A stretch of DNA of 64,000 nucleotides from UBA3064 sp023258775 (GCA_044355655.1 JBIKXS010000001.1:124001-188000); one strand, 5' to 3'. Counted from the stretch's first letter, positions 45,616 through 54,217 are shown. Numbers and translations: made by a program. The notes: generated by a model from the sequence alone, not told the origin.

Positions 45616-47076
45616 ATGAGACTGATAAAGCGGGCCTTAACCTTTGATGATGTTTTGCTTGTTCCCGCGTATTCCAACATCCTGCCGCGCGATGCCGAAC
45701 TCAAGACGCTTCTGTCGCGTCGAATCCAGCTGCAAATACCCCTGATCTCGGCCGCCATGGACACGGTCACCGAGGCCCAATTGGCCATCGCGATGGCGCA
45801 GGAAGGGGGGATAGGTATTATTCACAAGAATTTGTCGCCCCTTGCGCAGGCGGCAGAGGTGCGTCGCGTCAAACGCTATGAGTCCGGGATCGTTTCGGAT
45901 CCTATTACGGTTGGCCCTGAAATGCCCATCCATGCCGTACTAGAAATTAGTAGGCAGCACAAGATCTCAGGCTTGCCGGTTGTGCAAGGGAAAGTTGTTA
46001 TAGGTATAGTCACTAATCGGGACTTGCGTTTTGAAACCCGATTGGATGATCCGGTAAGTAGCATCATGACGCCGGGCGATCGACTTGTTACCGTCGCCGA
46101 AGGCGCTAGCCTTGAAGATGCCCAGGCCTTGATGCACAAACATCGGATTGAACGCGTTCTTGTGGTGAATGCTGAGCGTGAATTGCGTGGCCTGATAACG
46201 GTGAAGGACATCTTGAAGGCAACCGAGCATCCCCTGGCTGCCAAGGATTGGCAAGGAAAGTTGCGCGTAGGCGCTGCGATTGGAACAGGCGTCGATAGTG
46301 AAGAGCGTGCAGAGCGTCTTGTTGCCGCTGGTGTCGATGTCCTCGTTGTTGATACAGCCCACGGCCACTCGCAAGGCGTTATTGATCAGGTTAGGCGAGT
46401 CAAAACCCAATACGCTGGCGTTGATGTGATTGGGGGAAATATCGCAACCGCTGAGGCAGCGCGCGCTCTGGTCGAGGCAGGCGCTGATGCGGTCAAAGTG
46501 GGTATAGGACCTGGATCGATATGCACCACCCGAATCGTTGCTGGTGTCGGTGTACCCCAGATATCTGCGATTTCTGATGTTGCTGCTGCACTCGAAGGAA
46601 GCGCCGTACCTTTGATTGCGGATGGTGGGGTACGTTTTTCAGGCGATATCGCCAAGGCAATTGCAGCAGGTGCCTCATCAGTCATGATGGGATCGATGTT
46701 TGCCGGTACTGAAGAGGCGCCCGGTGAGGTCATTCTCTACCAGGGTCGATCGTATAAAAGTTATCGCGGTATGGGTTCATTAGGAGCAATGCAAGAAGGC
46801 GCAGCCGATCGTTATTTTCAGGATGCCTCTGCCAATATCGAAAAGTTGGTCCCCGAAGGCATCGAGGGTCGCGTGCCCTACAAAGGCTCGATTTTGTCGA
46901 TTCTCCACCAACTCTGTGGCGGTATTCGTGCCAGCATGGGCTACTGCGGCTGTCGCAATTTGAATGAAATGCGCACAAAAGCGCAGTTCGTCGAGATCAC
47001 ATCGGCCGGGATGCGTGAGTCGCATGTTCACGATGTGCAAATCACCAAAGAAGCGCCAAATTATCATCATGACTGA
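45616..47076 (+). CDS. guaB: IMP dehydrogenase
   Basis: Rate-setting step of guanine nucleotide synthesis, IMP to XMP with NAD. It is 486 residues with the N-terminal barrel start (LTFDDVLLVPAYSNILPRDA), two CBS domains forming the regulatory Bateman module (about 95-205), the catalytic loop GIGPGSICTTRIVAGVGVPQ with the nucleophilic Cys, and the mobile flap near SYRGMGSLGAM. ATG 45616 follows CAGAGGG. The stop overlaps guaA by 8 bp. Confidence 0.98.
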   Translation: MRLIKRALTFDDVLLVPAYSNILPRDAELKTLLSRRIQLQIPLISAAMDTVTEAQLAIAMAQEGGIGIIHKNLSPLAQAAEVRRVKRYESGIVSDPITVGPEMPIHAVLEISRQHKISGLPVVQGKVVIGIVTNRDLRFETRLDDPVSSIMTPGDRLVTVAEGASLEDAQALMHKHRIERVLVVNAERELRGLITVKDILKATEHPLAAKDWQGKLRVGAAIGTGVDSEERAERLVAAGVDVLVVDTAHGHSQGVIDQVRRVKTQYAGVDVIGGNIATAEAARALVEAGADAVKVGIGPGSICTTRIVAGVGVPQISAISDVAAALEGSAVPLIADGGVRFSGDIAKAIAAGASSVMMGSMFAGTEEAPGEVILYQGRSYKSYRGMGSLGAMQEGAADRYFQDASANIEKLVPEGIEGRVPYKGSILSILHQLCGGIRASMGYCGCRNLNEMRTKAQFVEITSAGMRESHVHDVQITKEAPNYHHD

Positions 47077-48712
47077 AGCTAGAACAGACCGTCGAGATGG
47101 CAGGGGAGCGTCTGCTCGCGCTAGTCTTGGCCATGAAAAACTATTAATTCTAGATTTTGGATCTCAAGTCACGCAGTTGATTGCCCGCCGTGTTCGCGAA
47201 TCGAAGGTCTATTGCGAGATACATCCAGCTTCAATGTCTGCAGCCGAAATCGCCGCGTTTAGGCCAAAAGGTATCATCCTATCGGGTGGTCCCAATTCAG
47301 CCTACGAGCACAACACCGACATTGCCGATCCGACTGTGTTTGAGCTTGGCGTACCCGTGCTCGGTATTTGCTACGGCATGCAAACCATGGCACAGCAGCT
47401 CGGTGGTACGGTGCAAGCCAGTGAAACCCGTGAATTTGGTTCGGCAATGGTTCGGGCGCGCGGCCACAGTCAATTGCTCAAGGACATCGCTGATGAGGTT
47501 AACAGCGAGGGGCACGGCCTGCTTAAGGTGTGGATGAGCCATGGCGATAAGGTCACCCGCTTACCTGATGGTTTTAAGTTGATCGCTTCGACCGAAAGTT
47601 GCCCGATCGCCGGCATGGCCGATGAGGTACGCGGCTTTTACGGCTTGCAGTTTCACCCGGAAGTCACGCACACGCTGCAAGGTCAGGCGATGATTGACCG
47701 CTTTCTGAAACAGATCTGCGGTTTTAGCGGCGATTGGGCGATGGCTCGCTTCGCCGAAGAAATGATCGAACACATTCGCGAGCAAGTCGGACAGGACCGA
47801 GTCATCCTTGGCCTTTCTGGCGGGGTTGATTCGTCAGTTGCTGCGGCGCTTATTCATCAGGCGATTGGCGAGCAACTACAGTGCGTTTTTGTTGATACCG
47901 GTCTTTTGCGTTTGGGAGAGGCTGATCAGGTTCGAGAGACTTTTGGCCAGCACTTTGGCATGAAGCTCACTGCTGTTGATGCCAGCGAGCAATTTATGCT
48001 CGCCTTGGCGGGTGAAACGGACCCTGAGGAAAAACGCAAAATCATCGGAAGGCTTTTTGTTGAAGTCTTTCAGCAGGAGGCTGCGAAGTATTCCGATGCG
48101 CGATGGCTTGCTCAGGGGACGATTTATCCCGACGTGATTGAGTCAGCCGGCACCAAGCATGGCAAAGCAAGTAAGATTAAGTCGCACCATAATGTTGGCG
48201 GACTGCCTGATTCCTTGCACTTGGCTTTGCTTGAGCCCCTGAGAGAGCTCTTCAAAGATGAAGTGCGGGCACTTGGGCTTGAACTGGGCTTGCCTCGAGA
48301 CATGGTGTTTCGGCACCCTTTTCCTGGCCCAGGGCTCGGGGTGAGAATCCTTGGCGAAGTTAAACGGGAGTTTGCCGATTTGCTTCGAAGGGCCGACGCT
48401 TTATTTATTAGCGAACTTCGCTCGTATGTTGATCCGGCCGATGGGCTTCATTGGTATGACAAGACTTCACAGGCCTTTGCGGTCTTTTTGCCGGTTAAGT
48501 CTGTCGGTGTGATGGGCGATGGCAGAACCTATGAATATGTGGTTGCGTTGAGAGCTGTGCAGACTCAAGATTTTATGACGGCACAGTGGGCTCGCTTACC
48601 CCACGACTTGTTGGCCTCGGTGTCCAATCGAATCATCAACGAGGTACGAGGCATTAATCGCGTGGTCTACGATATATCGGGTAAACCACCGGCGACAATC
48701 GAGTGGGAATGA
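47069..48712 (+). CDS. guaA: GMP synthase (glutamine-hydrolysing)
   Basis: Amidates XMP to GMP. It is 547 residues with the class I glutamine amidotransferase domain (VPVLGICYGMQTMAQ with Cys, GLQFHPEVTHT with His), the ATP-pyrophosphatase loop LGLSGGVDSSVAAAL, and the C-terminal dimerisation domain with RHPFPGPGLGVRILGEVKRE, ending GKPPATIEWE. About 21 extra residues (TEARTDRRDGRGASARASLG) precede the usual start; no other start codon lies between. The conserved 3' end is a known integration target, and an integrase gene follows. Confidence 0.97.
   Translation: MTEARTDRRDGRGASARASLGHEKLLILDFGSQVTQLIARRVRESKVYCEIHPASMSAAEIAAFRPKGIILSGGPNSAYEHNTDIADPTVFELGVPVLGICYGMQTMAQQLGGTVQASETREFGSAMVRARGHSQLLKDIADEVNSEGHGLLKVWMSHGDKVTRLPDGFKLIASTESCPIAGMADEVRGFYGLQFHPEVTHTLQGQAMIDRFLKQICGFSGDWAMARFAEEMIEHIREQVGQDRVILGLSGGVDSSVAAALIHQAIGEQLQCVFVDTGLLRLGEADQVRETFGQHFGMKLTAVDASEQFMLALAGETDPEEKRKIIGRLFVEVFQQEAAKYSDARWLAQGTIYPDVIESAGTKHGKASKIKSHHNVGGLPDSLHLALLEPLRELFKDEVRALGLELGLPRDMVFRHPFPGPGLGVRILGEVKREFADLLRRADALFISELRSYVDPADGLHWYDKTSQAFAVFLPVKSVGVMGDGRTYEYVVALRAVQTQDFMTAQWARLPHDLLASVSNRIINEVRGINRVVYDISGKPPATIEWE
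48691..48712 (+). other. Putative attachment site (attL) at the 3' end of guaA
   Basis: The last codons of guaA (…ACAATCGAGTGGGAATGA) are the expected crossover region because guaA is intact up to here, the integrase gene starts 291 bp downstream and base composition changes at this point. The 3' end of guaA is an established target of P4-type island integrases. The matching attR would be outside the window, so the core length is unknown. Confidence 0.5.
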
Positions 48713-48760
48713 ATCTGCGTCAGGCAAGAACTAGCAACTGAAGGCAGAAAACGCCCCGGA

Positions 48761-48797
48761 AGCCCTGAGAAATCAGGGCTTTTCGCTTTTTTGGCTG
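48761..48797 (+). terminator. Rho-independent terminator after guaA
   Basis: AGCCCTGA (48761-48768) pairs with TCAGGGCT (48773-48780) around a GAAA tetraloop, followed by TTTCGCTTTTTT. It would end guaBA transcription. Because it lies beyond the presumed crossover, it may have come with the island. Confidence 0.8.
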
Positions 48798-48838
48798 GCA
48801 GCGTCAGGCAGCAAAAAGCAGGGGGAAGCAGCATTTTT

Positions 48839-48994
48839 TGATGGTTTTTTTGATGGCATTGGCAATCGCTGATACCATGAACAGCCTTCAATACCATCAC
48901 CGTGTTTTTCGTTGAATGATGGTATTGAATTGGCGTAAGTTGTTGATGCACAAACAAAAAAACACACAAAACCGGACATCAGAATGATGGTATC
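48839..48994. repeat. Repeated TGATGGTAT-type sites with a 13-bp inverted repeat before int
   Basis: Copies or near-copies of TGATGGTAT occur at 48839 (TGATGGTTT), 48851 (TGATGGCAT), 48871 (reverse, one mismatch), 48891 (reverse), 48917 and 48985. The copies at 48887-48899 and 48917-48929 form a perfect 13-bp inverted repeat (TTCAATACCATCA/TGATGGTATTGAA) with a 17-bp spacer. Position between attL and the integrase suggests integrase arm sites or binding sites for an excisionase/repressor. The binding protein is inferred. Confidence 0.75.
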
Positions 48995-49003
48995 GGGCGA
49001 TGG

Positions 49004-50236
49004 ATGGAAAACATGCTGACAGACACGAAACTGAGGAATCTCAAGCCTGGAGAGAAGGCGTACAAGCTCACTGACCGCGACGGCCTCTACGTCACGGTGC
49101 TGACCACGGGGACAATCTCGTTCCGGTACAACTACCGCATCAATGGGCGTCAGGAAACGCTGGTGCTTGGAAGATATGGGCCGGGCGGCATCACCCTGTC
49201 GGAGGCCAGGGAGTTGCTTTCTGATGCGAAGAAGGGGCTTGCTTCCGGCAAGTCTCCGTCTCGTCAGAAGGCCAGGGAAAAGCAGAAGGTCAAGGAGGCG
49301 GATTCGTTTGGGGAGTGGGCCGAACTCTGGCTGAAGGATCACCAGATGGCAGAATCGACGCGAGACATGCGGCGATCCGTCTTCGAGCGCGACCTTAAGG
49401 GGCCGTTCGGTCGGCTGAAGATGACTGAGATAACGCACGAGGACTTGCGCGGCCTGTGCGACAAGATCGTTGAGCGCGGGGCGCCGGCGACCGCCGTTCA
49501 TGCCCGCGAAGTGGTGTATATGGTCTTCCGTTACGCGATGGAGAGAGGCCACAAGTACGAAAACCCGGCCGAACTTGTGCGGCCAACCTCGATAGCCCGA
49601 TTCCAGCCGAAAGACCGCTCGCTGACGCCGGAAGAAATCAGGATTCTCTACCAGTACCTGGAGCGCATATCAACATCGCCGACCATCCGCCTCGCGGTCA
49701 AGGTTCTACTGCTGACCATGCTGCGCAAGTCGGAATTGATCGAAGCCACCTGGGAAGAAATCAACTTCACCGATGCAGTATGGACGATACCGGCGGAGCG
49801 AATGAAGCGGAGGAACCCGCACAACGTCTACCTTTCGAGGCAGGTTCTCGATATTTTCGTGGCGCTGAAGACGTGCGCCGGCGGCTCTCGCTACGTCCTT
49901 CCTTCCCGTTACGATCCAGACATTCACATGAGCAAGGCGACGCTGAATCAAGTCACGACACTGGCGTTCAAGCTGGCGCAGAAGGAAGGGAAGCCGCTTG
50001 GCAAGTTTGGCCCACACGATCTGCGCCGGACGGCATCAACGCTGCTGCACGAGGCCGGCTACAACACGGACTGGATTGAGAAGTGCCTTGCCCATGAGCA
50101 AAAGGGGGTGCGCGCCGTCTACAACAAGGCCGAATACTCTGAGCAACGGCGCGCGATGCTGCAAGACTGGGCCGACATGATCGACCAATGGACTAAGCCG
50201 CAGCAGCTTGAAGGCCGGGCGCCATCGGCTGCATAG
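49004..50236 (+). CDS. int: Tyrosine-type integrase (P4/DUF4102 family)
   Basis: Site-specific recombinase, 410 residues. It has the N-terminal DUF4102 arm-binding domain (LRNLKPGEKAYKLTDRDGLY with SFRYNYRINGRQETLVLGRY), a central SAM-like core-binding domain (about 100-190) and a C-terminal catalytic domain. The active-site residues are visible: Arg in LLTMLRKSELIEATW, HxxR in HDLRRTASTLLHEAG, His in CLAHEQKGVRAVY and Tyr in YNKAEYSEQRRAML. It is placed just after guaA and is read in the same direction. ATG 49004 is used; ATG 49013 (MLTDTKLRNL) is an equally plausible start. The 3' end overlaps the convergent AlpA-like gene by 44 bp. Confidence 0.95.
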   Translation: MENMLTDTKLRNLKPGEKAYKLTDRDGLYVTVLTTGTISFRYNYRINGRQETLVLGRYGPGGITLSEARELLSDAKKGLASGKSPSRQKAREKQKVKEADSFGEWAELWLKDHQMAESTRDMRRSVFERDLKGPFGRLKMTEITHEDLRGLCDKIVERGAPATAVHAREVVYMVFRYAMERGHKYENPAELVRPTSIARFQPKDRSLTPEEIRILYQYLERISTSPTIRLAVKVLLLTMLRKSELIEATWEEINFTDAVWTIPAERMKRRNPHNVYLSRQVLDIFVALKTCAGGSRYVLPSRYDPDIHMSKATLNQVTTLAFKLAQKEGKPLGKFGPHDLRRTASTLLHEAGYNTDWIEKCLAHEQKGVRAVYNKAEYSEQRRAMLQDWADMIDQWTKPQQLEGRAPSAA

Positions 50237-50453
50237 CGGCGGCCTTTCGTTCCTCGATCCACTTTTCAATCTCGCGCAAGTCCCAAGCCACCAAGCGGGG
50301 CGTGATGGCAAAGCGACGGGGGAATTCCCCGCGCTTCTCCATATCCAGGATAGTCCGCTCGGACAGTGGAACCATGCCAAGAAGCTGCTTGCGGTTGATG
50401 AGCACCTTGCCAGGCTTCTTCATTTCCTCAAACGTCAGGTCTCGTGCGTTCAT
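50193..50453 (-). CDS. AlpA-like helix-turn-helix regulator (possible excisionase)
   Basis: An 86-residue protein with an AlpA/MerR-like winged helix (KVLINRKQLLGMVPLSERTI, MEKRGEFPRRFAITPRLVAW, WDLREIEKWIEERKA). Such proteins activate integrase genes or act as excisionases in P4-like elements. It is the last gene of the minus-strand operon and converges on int, overlapping it by 44 bp. Its ATG overlaps the upstream gene's stop by 4 bp. Confidence 0.85.
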   Translation of the reverse strand: MNARDLTFEEMKKPGKVLINRKQLLGMVPLSERTILDMEKRGEFPRRFAITPRLVAWDLREIEKWIEERKAAAMQPMAPGLQAAAA

Positions 50454-51031
50454 TTTTGGTTATCCTCTCTGGTTTTCGTGTCTTGCTCGACAATGCCAAT
50501 AATCGCAAGAACTTTTGCCTCGGCATCGTCAAATTTCCGACATGCTTCAGGCGATCCGCCGGAGTCGATGAGCTCCTTCGAGGCGTGATAGAACTGGGAT
50601 AGAGCAGTCTTTGCGGCGGCCGCGCCTTGGGCCTCAGTTCGCAGTCTGCGAATCTCGATTTCAAATGCTGTTGCCTCGCAGAATCTCGCGCAAGGCGCCG
50701 GGTGCTTGCCTTCCTTCTGAAGGTCGTGCCTGGTTGGCTGGCTGTCTTCAGTTGTCAGGCTCAAGGGTCCAATCTGCTCTTCGCCGCACACGATGTTGAT
50801 CTGGCTGAAGCCGCTCAACCCGTCGTCAAGCCAGATGAAAACGTCCTTCATTTCCACGGCCGCAGACAAGTCGCCAAACAGCGGCTCCAGCAACTTGAAG
50901 CCGTCGGCCATTGACCGGCGAAGCGCAACCCACTGCTCGAAGTCGCCAAGGCACTCCGGCAGCTTTTCGGCTGGCACGTTGAGGAAGTCCGACAAGGACT
51001 TGATTTCGTACTGCGCTGGTGTTTCGGTCAT
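50450..51031 (-). CDS. Phage/island protein of unknown function
   Basis: A 193-residue protein starting at ATG 51031 (MTETPAQYEIKSLSDFLNVP) that overlaps the methyltransferase stop by 4 bp. No family is recognised. Seen: an N-terminal helical part, an acidic centre (MKDVFIWLDDGLSGFSQINI) and a helical C-terminal half (IEIRRLRTEAQGAAAAKTAL). The frame is open far upstream inside the methyltransferase gene, but those codons are not taken as coding. It belongs to the operon by overlap on both sides. Confidence 0.75.
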   Translation of the reverse strand: MTETPAQYEIKSLSDFLNVPAEKLPECLGDFEQWVALRRSMADGFKLLEPLFGDLSAAVEMKDVFIWLDDGLSGFSQINIVCGEEQIGPLSLTTEDSQPTRHDLQKEGKHPAPCARFCEATAFEIEIRRLRTEAQGAAAAKTALSQFYHASKELIDSGGSPEACRKFDDAEAKVLAIIGIVEQDTKTREDNQK

Positions 51032-52947
51032 GCTGATTTCTCCATAAACATCGCCTCGTGGCGGAAGTTTGCTGCTGCTAGTGCCTTGGCCTGCACCGGC
51101 GAGACGCTGTTTCCGCACATGCGAACCTGAGCCGTCACCGTCAGCGGAACGCGCGGAATCTCCAGCGGATGGGCCGCCTGAACGCCATCCTTGAACAGCA
51201 GTTTCGGATCTGGTATTTCCTCGATAACGTAGGACTCCGGGAAACCCTGGGCGCGGTACAGTTCGCGCGCTTTGAGCATGCGCAGCGTGATGTCGACCAG
51301 AACCCATTCGCCGACAAGAACCATGTCTGCCGGACTTGGAAAGTGCTCTGGAAGGTGCTCATGGAGCAACATGGCGCACTGCCTGGCGCGGGCAATGTGT
51401 TCCGGTGCAACGAAGTCAGCCGGAACCTGGACGGTTTGCACCAGGCCCATGCGTGCCTTGGTCGGCAGGGTGTGCATTGGTTCGTGGAGGGTCTGCCATT
51501 GGCCGCCGCTGCCGTAGTATTTGACCAAGTAGGCAGTCACCAGGCGCTGATTGCTCCCGGCTGCCGTGATGGTAGAAATAGGAGCGTCCGCCGGGCGGCC
51601 ATCGCCATCGTAGAACCCGCCGTTTGCCTGTTCGAAGAAGGCGGCAACCAAGGCGCTCGGGATGCTGCTGGCAAGAACTGAGTTGAGCGGCGTTTCCAGG
51701 GAGCGGACGCCGCTACTCCAGCGTTTTGCACCGGTGCTGCACGACTCGCCATGCCCCATATCAACCAAGTGGGCCGACACAAGCGCCTGTTTGACGCCGC
51801 CGGCAACCACGGTTCCAAGCGGCTGCTCAATACTGCTTGTCCTGGCGTCCTGACCCTTGCGCTCACCGTATCCTATGGTCACAAGGTTTGCGCCGACCAG
51901 GGCATGATGCGTCCCGCCGGCGGAAATGGTTGAAAGAGGCGCCTTGATGCTGCGGCCTCCAAGATGGGCTTCGCTGGTTCCACGAAGAGGCGCGAGCGAC
52001 GGCGCAACCACTGAGAAATGCCCACCCTTGACCTGGGCGCAGATCGTCCGCAGTGGCTCGTTGGCCGACATGGTGCGCTGGTTACTGGCGTTGGCGTGCT
52101 CATTCAAGAACGGCGCCAGCGCGCCGGCGTCGCCAACGATGAATGGCGCGTCAGAGGTAAGGACGTGGCGCCACAACCCTTTTGCAACGCGGCGCTGGGT
52201 GTTGGTTGCCAGCGGCTTCTTGCGGTCGAAGATGCTGGCCGCCTCGACGCCGAAATCAATGCACTCGGCGGCTGTCCGGTACGGGGCTATCTTGCGGGCG
52301 ATCACCTCGCGCGATGTCGGGGCGCCGTGCGTCTGCTCCGGCCAGTGGATCGGAAGGCCGTCGCGCCGGGCAACCATGAAGAAGCGCTTGCGGATCGTCG
52401 GGGCTCCGTTGTCGCAGGCGCGCAACTCTCGCCAATCGACCTTGTAGCCGTGCGCCTTCAGTTGCCGGATGAAGCTCTCGAAGGTCTTCCCCTTGCGCGA
52501 CGGGTCAGGGTAGGCGTTCCCATCGTCGCCGACGACAAGCGGCCCCCAGGTGCGGAATTCCTCGACGTTTTCGAGCATGATGACACGCGGACGGCACAAT
52601 GCAGCCCAGCGCATCGTCACCCATGCCAGGCCGCGAATGTGCTTCGCAACCGGTGTCCCGCCCTTCGCCTTGCTGAAGTGCTTGCAGTCTGGAGAAAGCC
52701 ACACCAAGCCGACCGGCTGGTTCTTCGTTACCTTGATTGGATCGACATCCCAGACGCTTTCGCACAGGTGAAGCGTGTGCGGGTGGTTGATGGCGTGCAT
52801 CGCCAGGGCCTCGGGGTCATGGTTGATTGCAATATCAACCGGGCGGCCGAACGCAGCCTCAAGGCCGGTGCTCGTTCCTCCGCCGCCGGCGAAGTTGTCA
52901 ATGATGAGTTCGCCGTGGAAAGGCAGGGCAAGTTGTGGGCGCATCAT
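51028..52947 (-). CDS. C5-cytosine DNA methyltransferase with internal repeats
   Basis: Dcm-family methyltransferase, 639 residues. Motif I is IIDNFAGGGGTSTGLEAAF (about 15-33), motif IV is VWLSPDCKHFSKAKGG with the probable nucleophile Cys88 (Pro-Cys is Asp-Cys here), motif VI is MLENVEEF, motif VIII is RKRFFMVARR and motif X is RMCGNSVSPVQAKALAAAN near the C terminus. Between motifs VIII and X, where a target recognition domain is expected, lie six or seven copies of a 34-44-residue unit of the type PLxTIxAxGxxxALVxAxLV. No restriction enzyme gene is adjacent, so it probably acts as an orphan phage methylase protecting or marking phage DNA. It overlaps both neighbours by 4 bp. Confidence 0.9.
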   Translation of the reverse strand: MMRPQLALPFHGELIIDNFAGGGGTSTGLEAAFGRPVDIAINHDPEALAMHAINHPHTLHLCESVWDVDPIKVTKNQPVGLVWLSPDCKHFSKAKGGTPVAKHIRGLAWVTMRWAALCRPRVIMLENVEEFRTWGPLVVGDDGNAYPDPSRKGKTFESFIRQLKAHGYKVDWRELRACDNGAPTIRKRFFMVARRDGLPIHWPEQTHGAPTSREVIARKIAPYRTAAECIDFGVEAASIFDRKKPLATNTQRRVAKGLWRHVLTSDAPFIVGDAGALAPFLNEHANASNQRTMSANEPLRTICAQVKGGHFSVVAPSLAPLRGTSEAHLGGRSIKAPLSTISAGGTHHALVGANLVTIGYGERKGQDARTSSIEQPLGTVVAGGVKQALVSAHLVDMGHGESCSTGAKRWSSGVRSLETPLNSVLASSIPSALVAAFFEQANGGFYDGDGRPADAPISTITAAGSNQRLVTAYLVKYYGSGGQWQTLHEPMHTLPTKARMGLVQTVQVPADFVAPEHIARARQCAMLLHEHLPEHFPSPADMVLVGEWVLVDITLRMLKARELYRAQGFPESYVIEEIPDPKLLFKDGVQAAHPLEIPRVPLTVTAQVRMCGNSVSPVQAKALAAANFRHEAMFMEKSA

Positions 52948-53411
52948 GCGGCTTCCTTCAGGTTCAGGCGATCTACTTCGATCTGGATTTGCTCAGTGAC
53001 GGCATGCGCCTTGGTCACTTCGACCGGGAGCGAAACAAAGGCGCTGCGCGTCGCATCAATCACGGCGCGGCCGGCAGAAACATCGTCTTCGGTGAGCGTG
53101 ATGCCGTAATCAAGCTTGCGGGCCAGCTTGCGAAGCGGCTCAAGATCGATGTCGATTCCCTGGTTGCGGCAGATGCGCTCCCAGCAGTCGGCCCAACCGT
53201 CCATTGCCGGCGCCAGCTCGCACCATTCGTTGTAGAAATCCTTGAAGATCGGCTTCCCGCGCGACACTTCGATTTCACCGTCCGCAAGCCTGTCGAATGC
53301 GGTGTAGATGGGCTGGAACAGAAGGTAGATGCTGTCCATGCGCGGGGTGTTTTTCTTCACTTGATGACGGGCCGGACTGTATTTCCGGCGCGGCTTCTTG
53401 CTCTTTGGCAT
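52944..53411 (-). CDS. Phage/island protein of unknown function
   Basis: A 155-residue protein. ATG 53411 (MPKSKKPRRKYSPARHQVKK) is preferred since GGAGGG lies just upstream; a TTG four codons earlier is possible. Basic N terminus, then helical (IYLLFQPIYTAFDRLADGEI; WADCWERICRNQGIDIDLEP). Not recognised as a named family. Four-base overlap with the methyltransferase gene. Confidence 0.72.
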   Translation of the reverse strand: MPKSKKPRRKYSPARHQVKKNTPRMDSIYLLFQPIYTAFDRLADGEIEVSRGKPIFKDFYNEWCELAPAMDGWADCWERICRNQGIDIDLEPLRKLARKLDYGITLTEDDVSAGRAVIDATRSAFVSLPVEVTKAHAVTEQIQIEVDRLNLKEAA

Positions 53412-53477
53412 CGCGCCCTCCAATGGGCAAAAAATCGGGGCGCTCTCGGCGCCCCTCGTTGGTTGATGTCTGCTCGG

Positions 53478-53765
53478 CTATTTCTTCGGGAATGGCACTA
53501 CGTTCACCAGTTCCTTTTCAGCCCCGCCGGAGTCACGAAACTCCTTCCACAAAATCAGATGGCCAGGGCAGTAATGGACGTTCGGGGCGACTTGATAGGC
53601 ATGGCTGCTGCACAGCGGAAGGTCGCAGGTCTTGCCGTCGCCAACCGGGTAATCGCATAGGTAGCCGGAACTTGCCGCGCACTTCTCGGCGGCGCAGTGC
53701 GGCCCAAGATTGCCGCACAGAAACATCGTCCCGCCGTCCCTTGTTCTCTCGATGTAGCAAGGCAT
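53478..53765 (-). CDS. Small Cys-rich, probably zinc-binding phage protein
   Basis: A 95-residue protein from ATG 53765 (MPCYIERTRDGGTMFLCGNL) with AGGAGA upstream. It has at least eight Cys plus His in zinc-ribbon-like spacing (CAAEKCAASSGYLC, CDLPLCSSH, HYCPGHLILW). Function unknown; similar small Cys-rich proteins occur in phage early regions. It lies 14 bp after dut. Confidence 0.72.
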   Translation of the reverse strand: MPCYIERTRDGGTMFLCGNLGPHCAAEKCAASSGYLCDYPVGDGKTCDLPLCSSHAYQVAPNVHYCPGHLILWKEFRDSGGAEKELVNVVPFPKK

Positions 53766-53779
53766 GACTGGCTCTCCTA

Positions 53780-54217
53780 TCAGGCCGCGCCGGTTCCCGT
53801 GCTGCCAAACCCGCCGGCGCCCCGCTCCGTGTCGGAAAGGTCTTCGACTTCCTGCACCTCGAAATCTGGGCACACGGTCACTACCAGTTGGGCGATTCGC
53901 TCGCCTGGCTGGATGTTGAGGGCGCCTTGGCCGTGGTGGGCGAGAATCACCTTGAGCTCGCCTCGGTAGTCGGAGTCGATGACGCCGGCGAGAACCGTTA
54001 TTCCGTGCTTTGCGGCGAGGCCGGAGCGGTCTCGGATCAGCCCAACATGGCCGGGCGGAATCTCCACCGAAATACCGGTGCGAACCATCAGGGGCGTTGT
54101 CGTCTTGTGCAGGTACTCGGCTTCGAGCGCGTGCAGGTCAAACCCCGCCGCACCTTCGGTTTGGCGGCGGGGAATGATGGCTTTGGGGTTGGTCTTTTTG
54201 AATTTGAGGATTTGCAT
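53780..54217 (-). CDS. dut: dUTP diphosphatase
   Basis: Hydrolyses dUTP to dUMP, keeping uracil out of phage DNA. It is 145 residues with all five trimeric-dUTPase motifs in order: AAGFDL, RDRSGLA, GVIDSDYRGEL (catalytic Asp), GERIAQLVV and the mobile RGAGGFGSTG tail. It is encoded within the island early operon, so it is a phage copy in addition to any chromosomal one. Confidence 0.96.
   Translation of the reverse strand: MQILKFKKTNPKAIIPRRQTEGAAGFDLHALEAEYLHKTTTPLMVRTGISVEIPPGHVGLIRDRSGLAAKHGITVLAGVIDSDYRGELKVILAHHGQGALNIQPGERIAQLVVTVCPDFEVQEVEDLSDTERGAGGFGSTGTGAA

Noticed and set aside
48600..49003. tRNA or tmRNA gene as the integration target
   Set aside because: No cloverleaf or CCA-ended arm is seen; the integration point is the guaA coding end.
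48773..49552. 259-codon minus-strand frame across the attL/integrase start
   Set aside because: It would run through the terminator, the repeat region and antisense to int; no family resemblance.
52018..53109. 363-codon open frame on the plus strand opposite the methyltransferase gene
   Set aside because: It lies fully antisense to well-supported genes, shows no family motifs and has the composition expected of the complementary strand of a G+C-rich gene.
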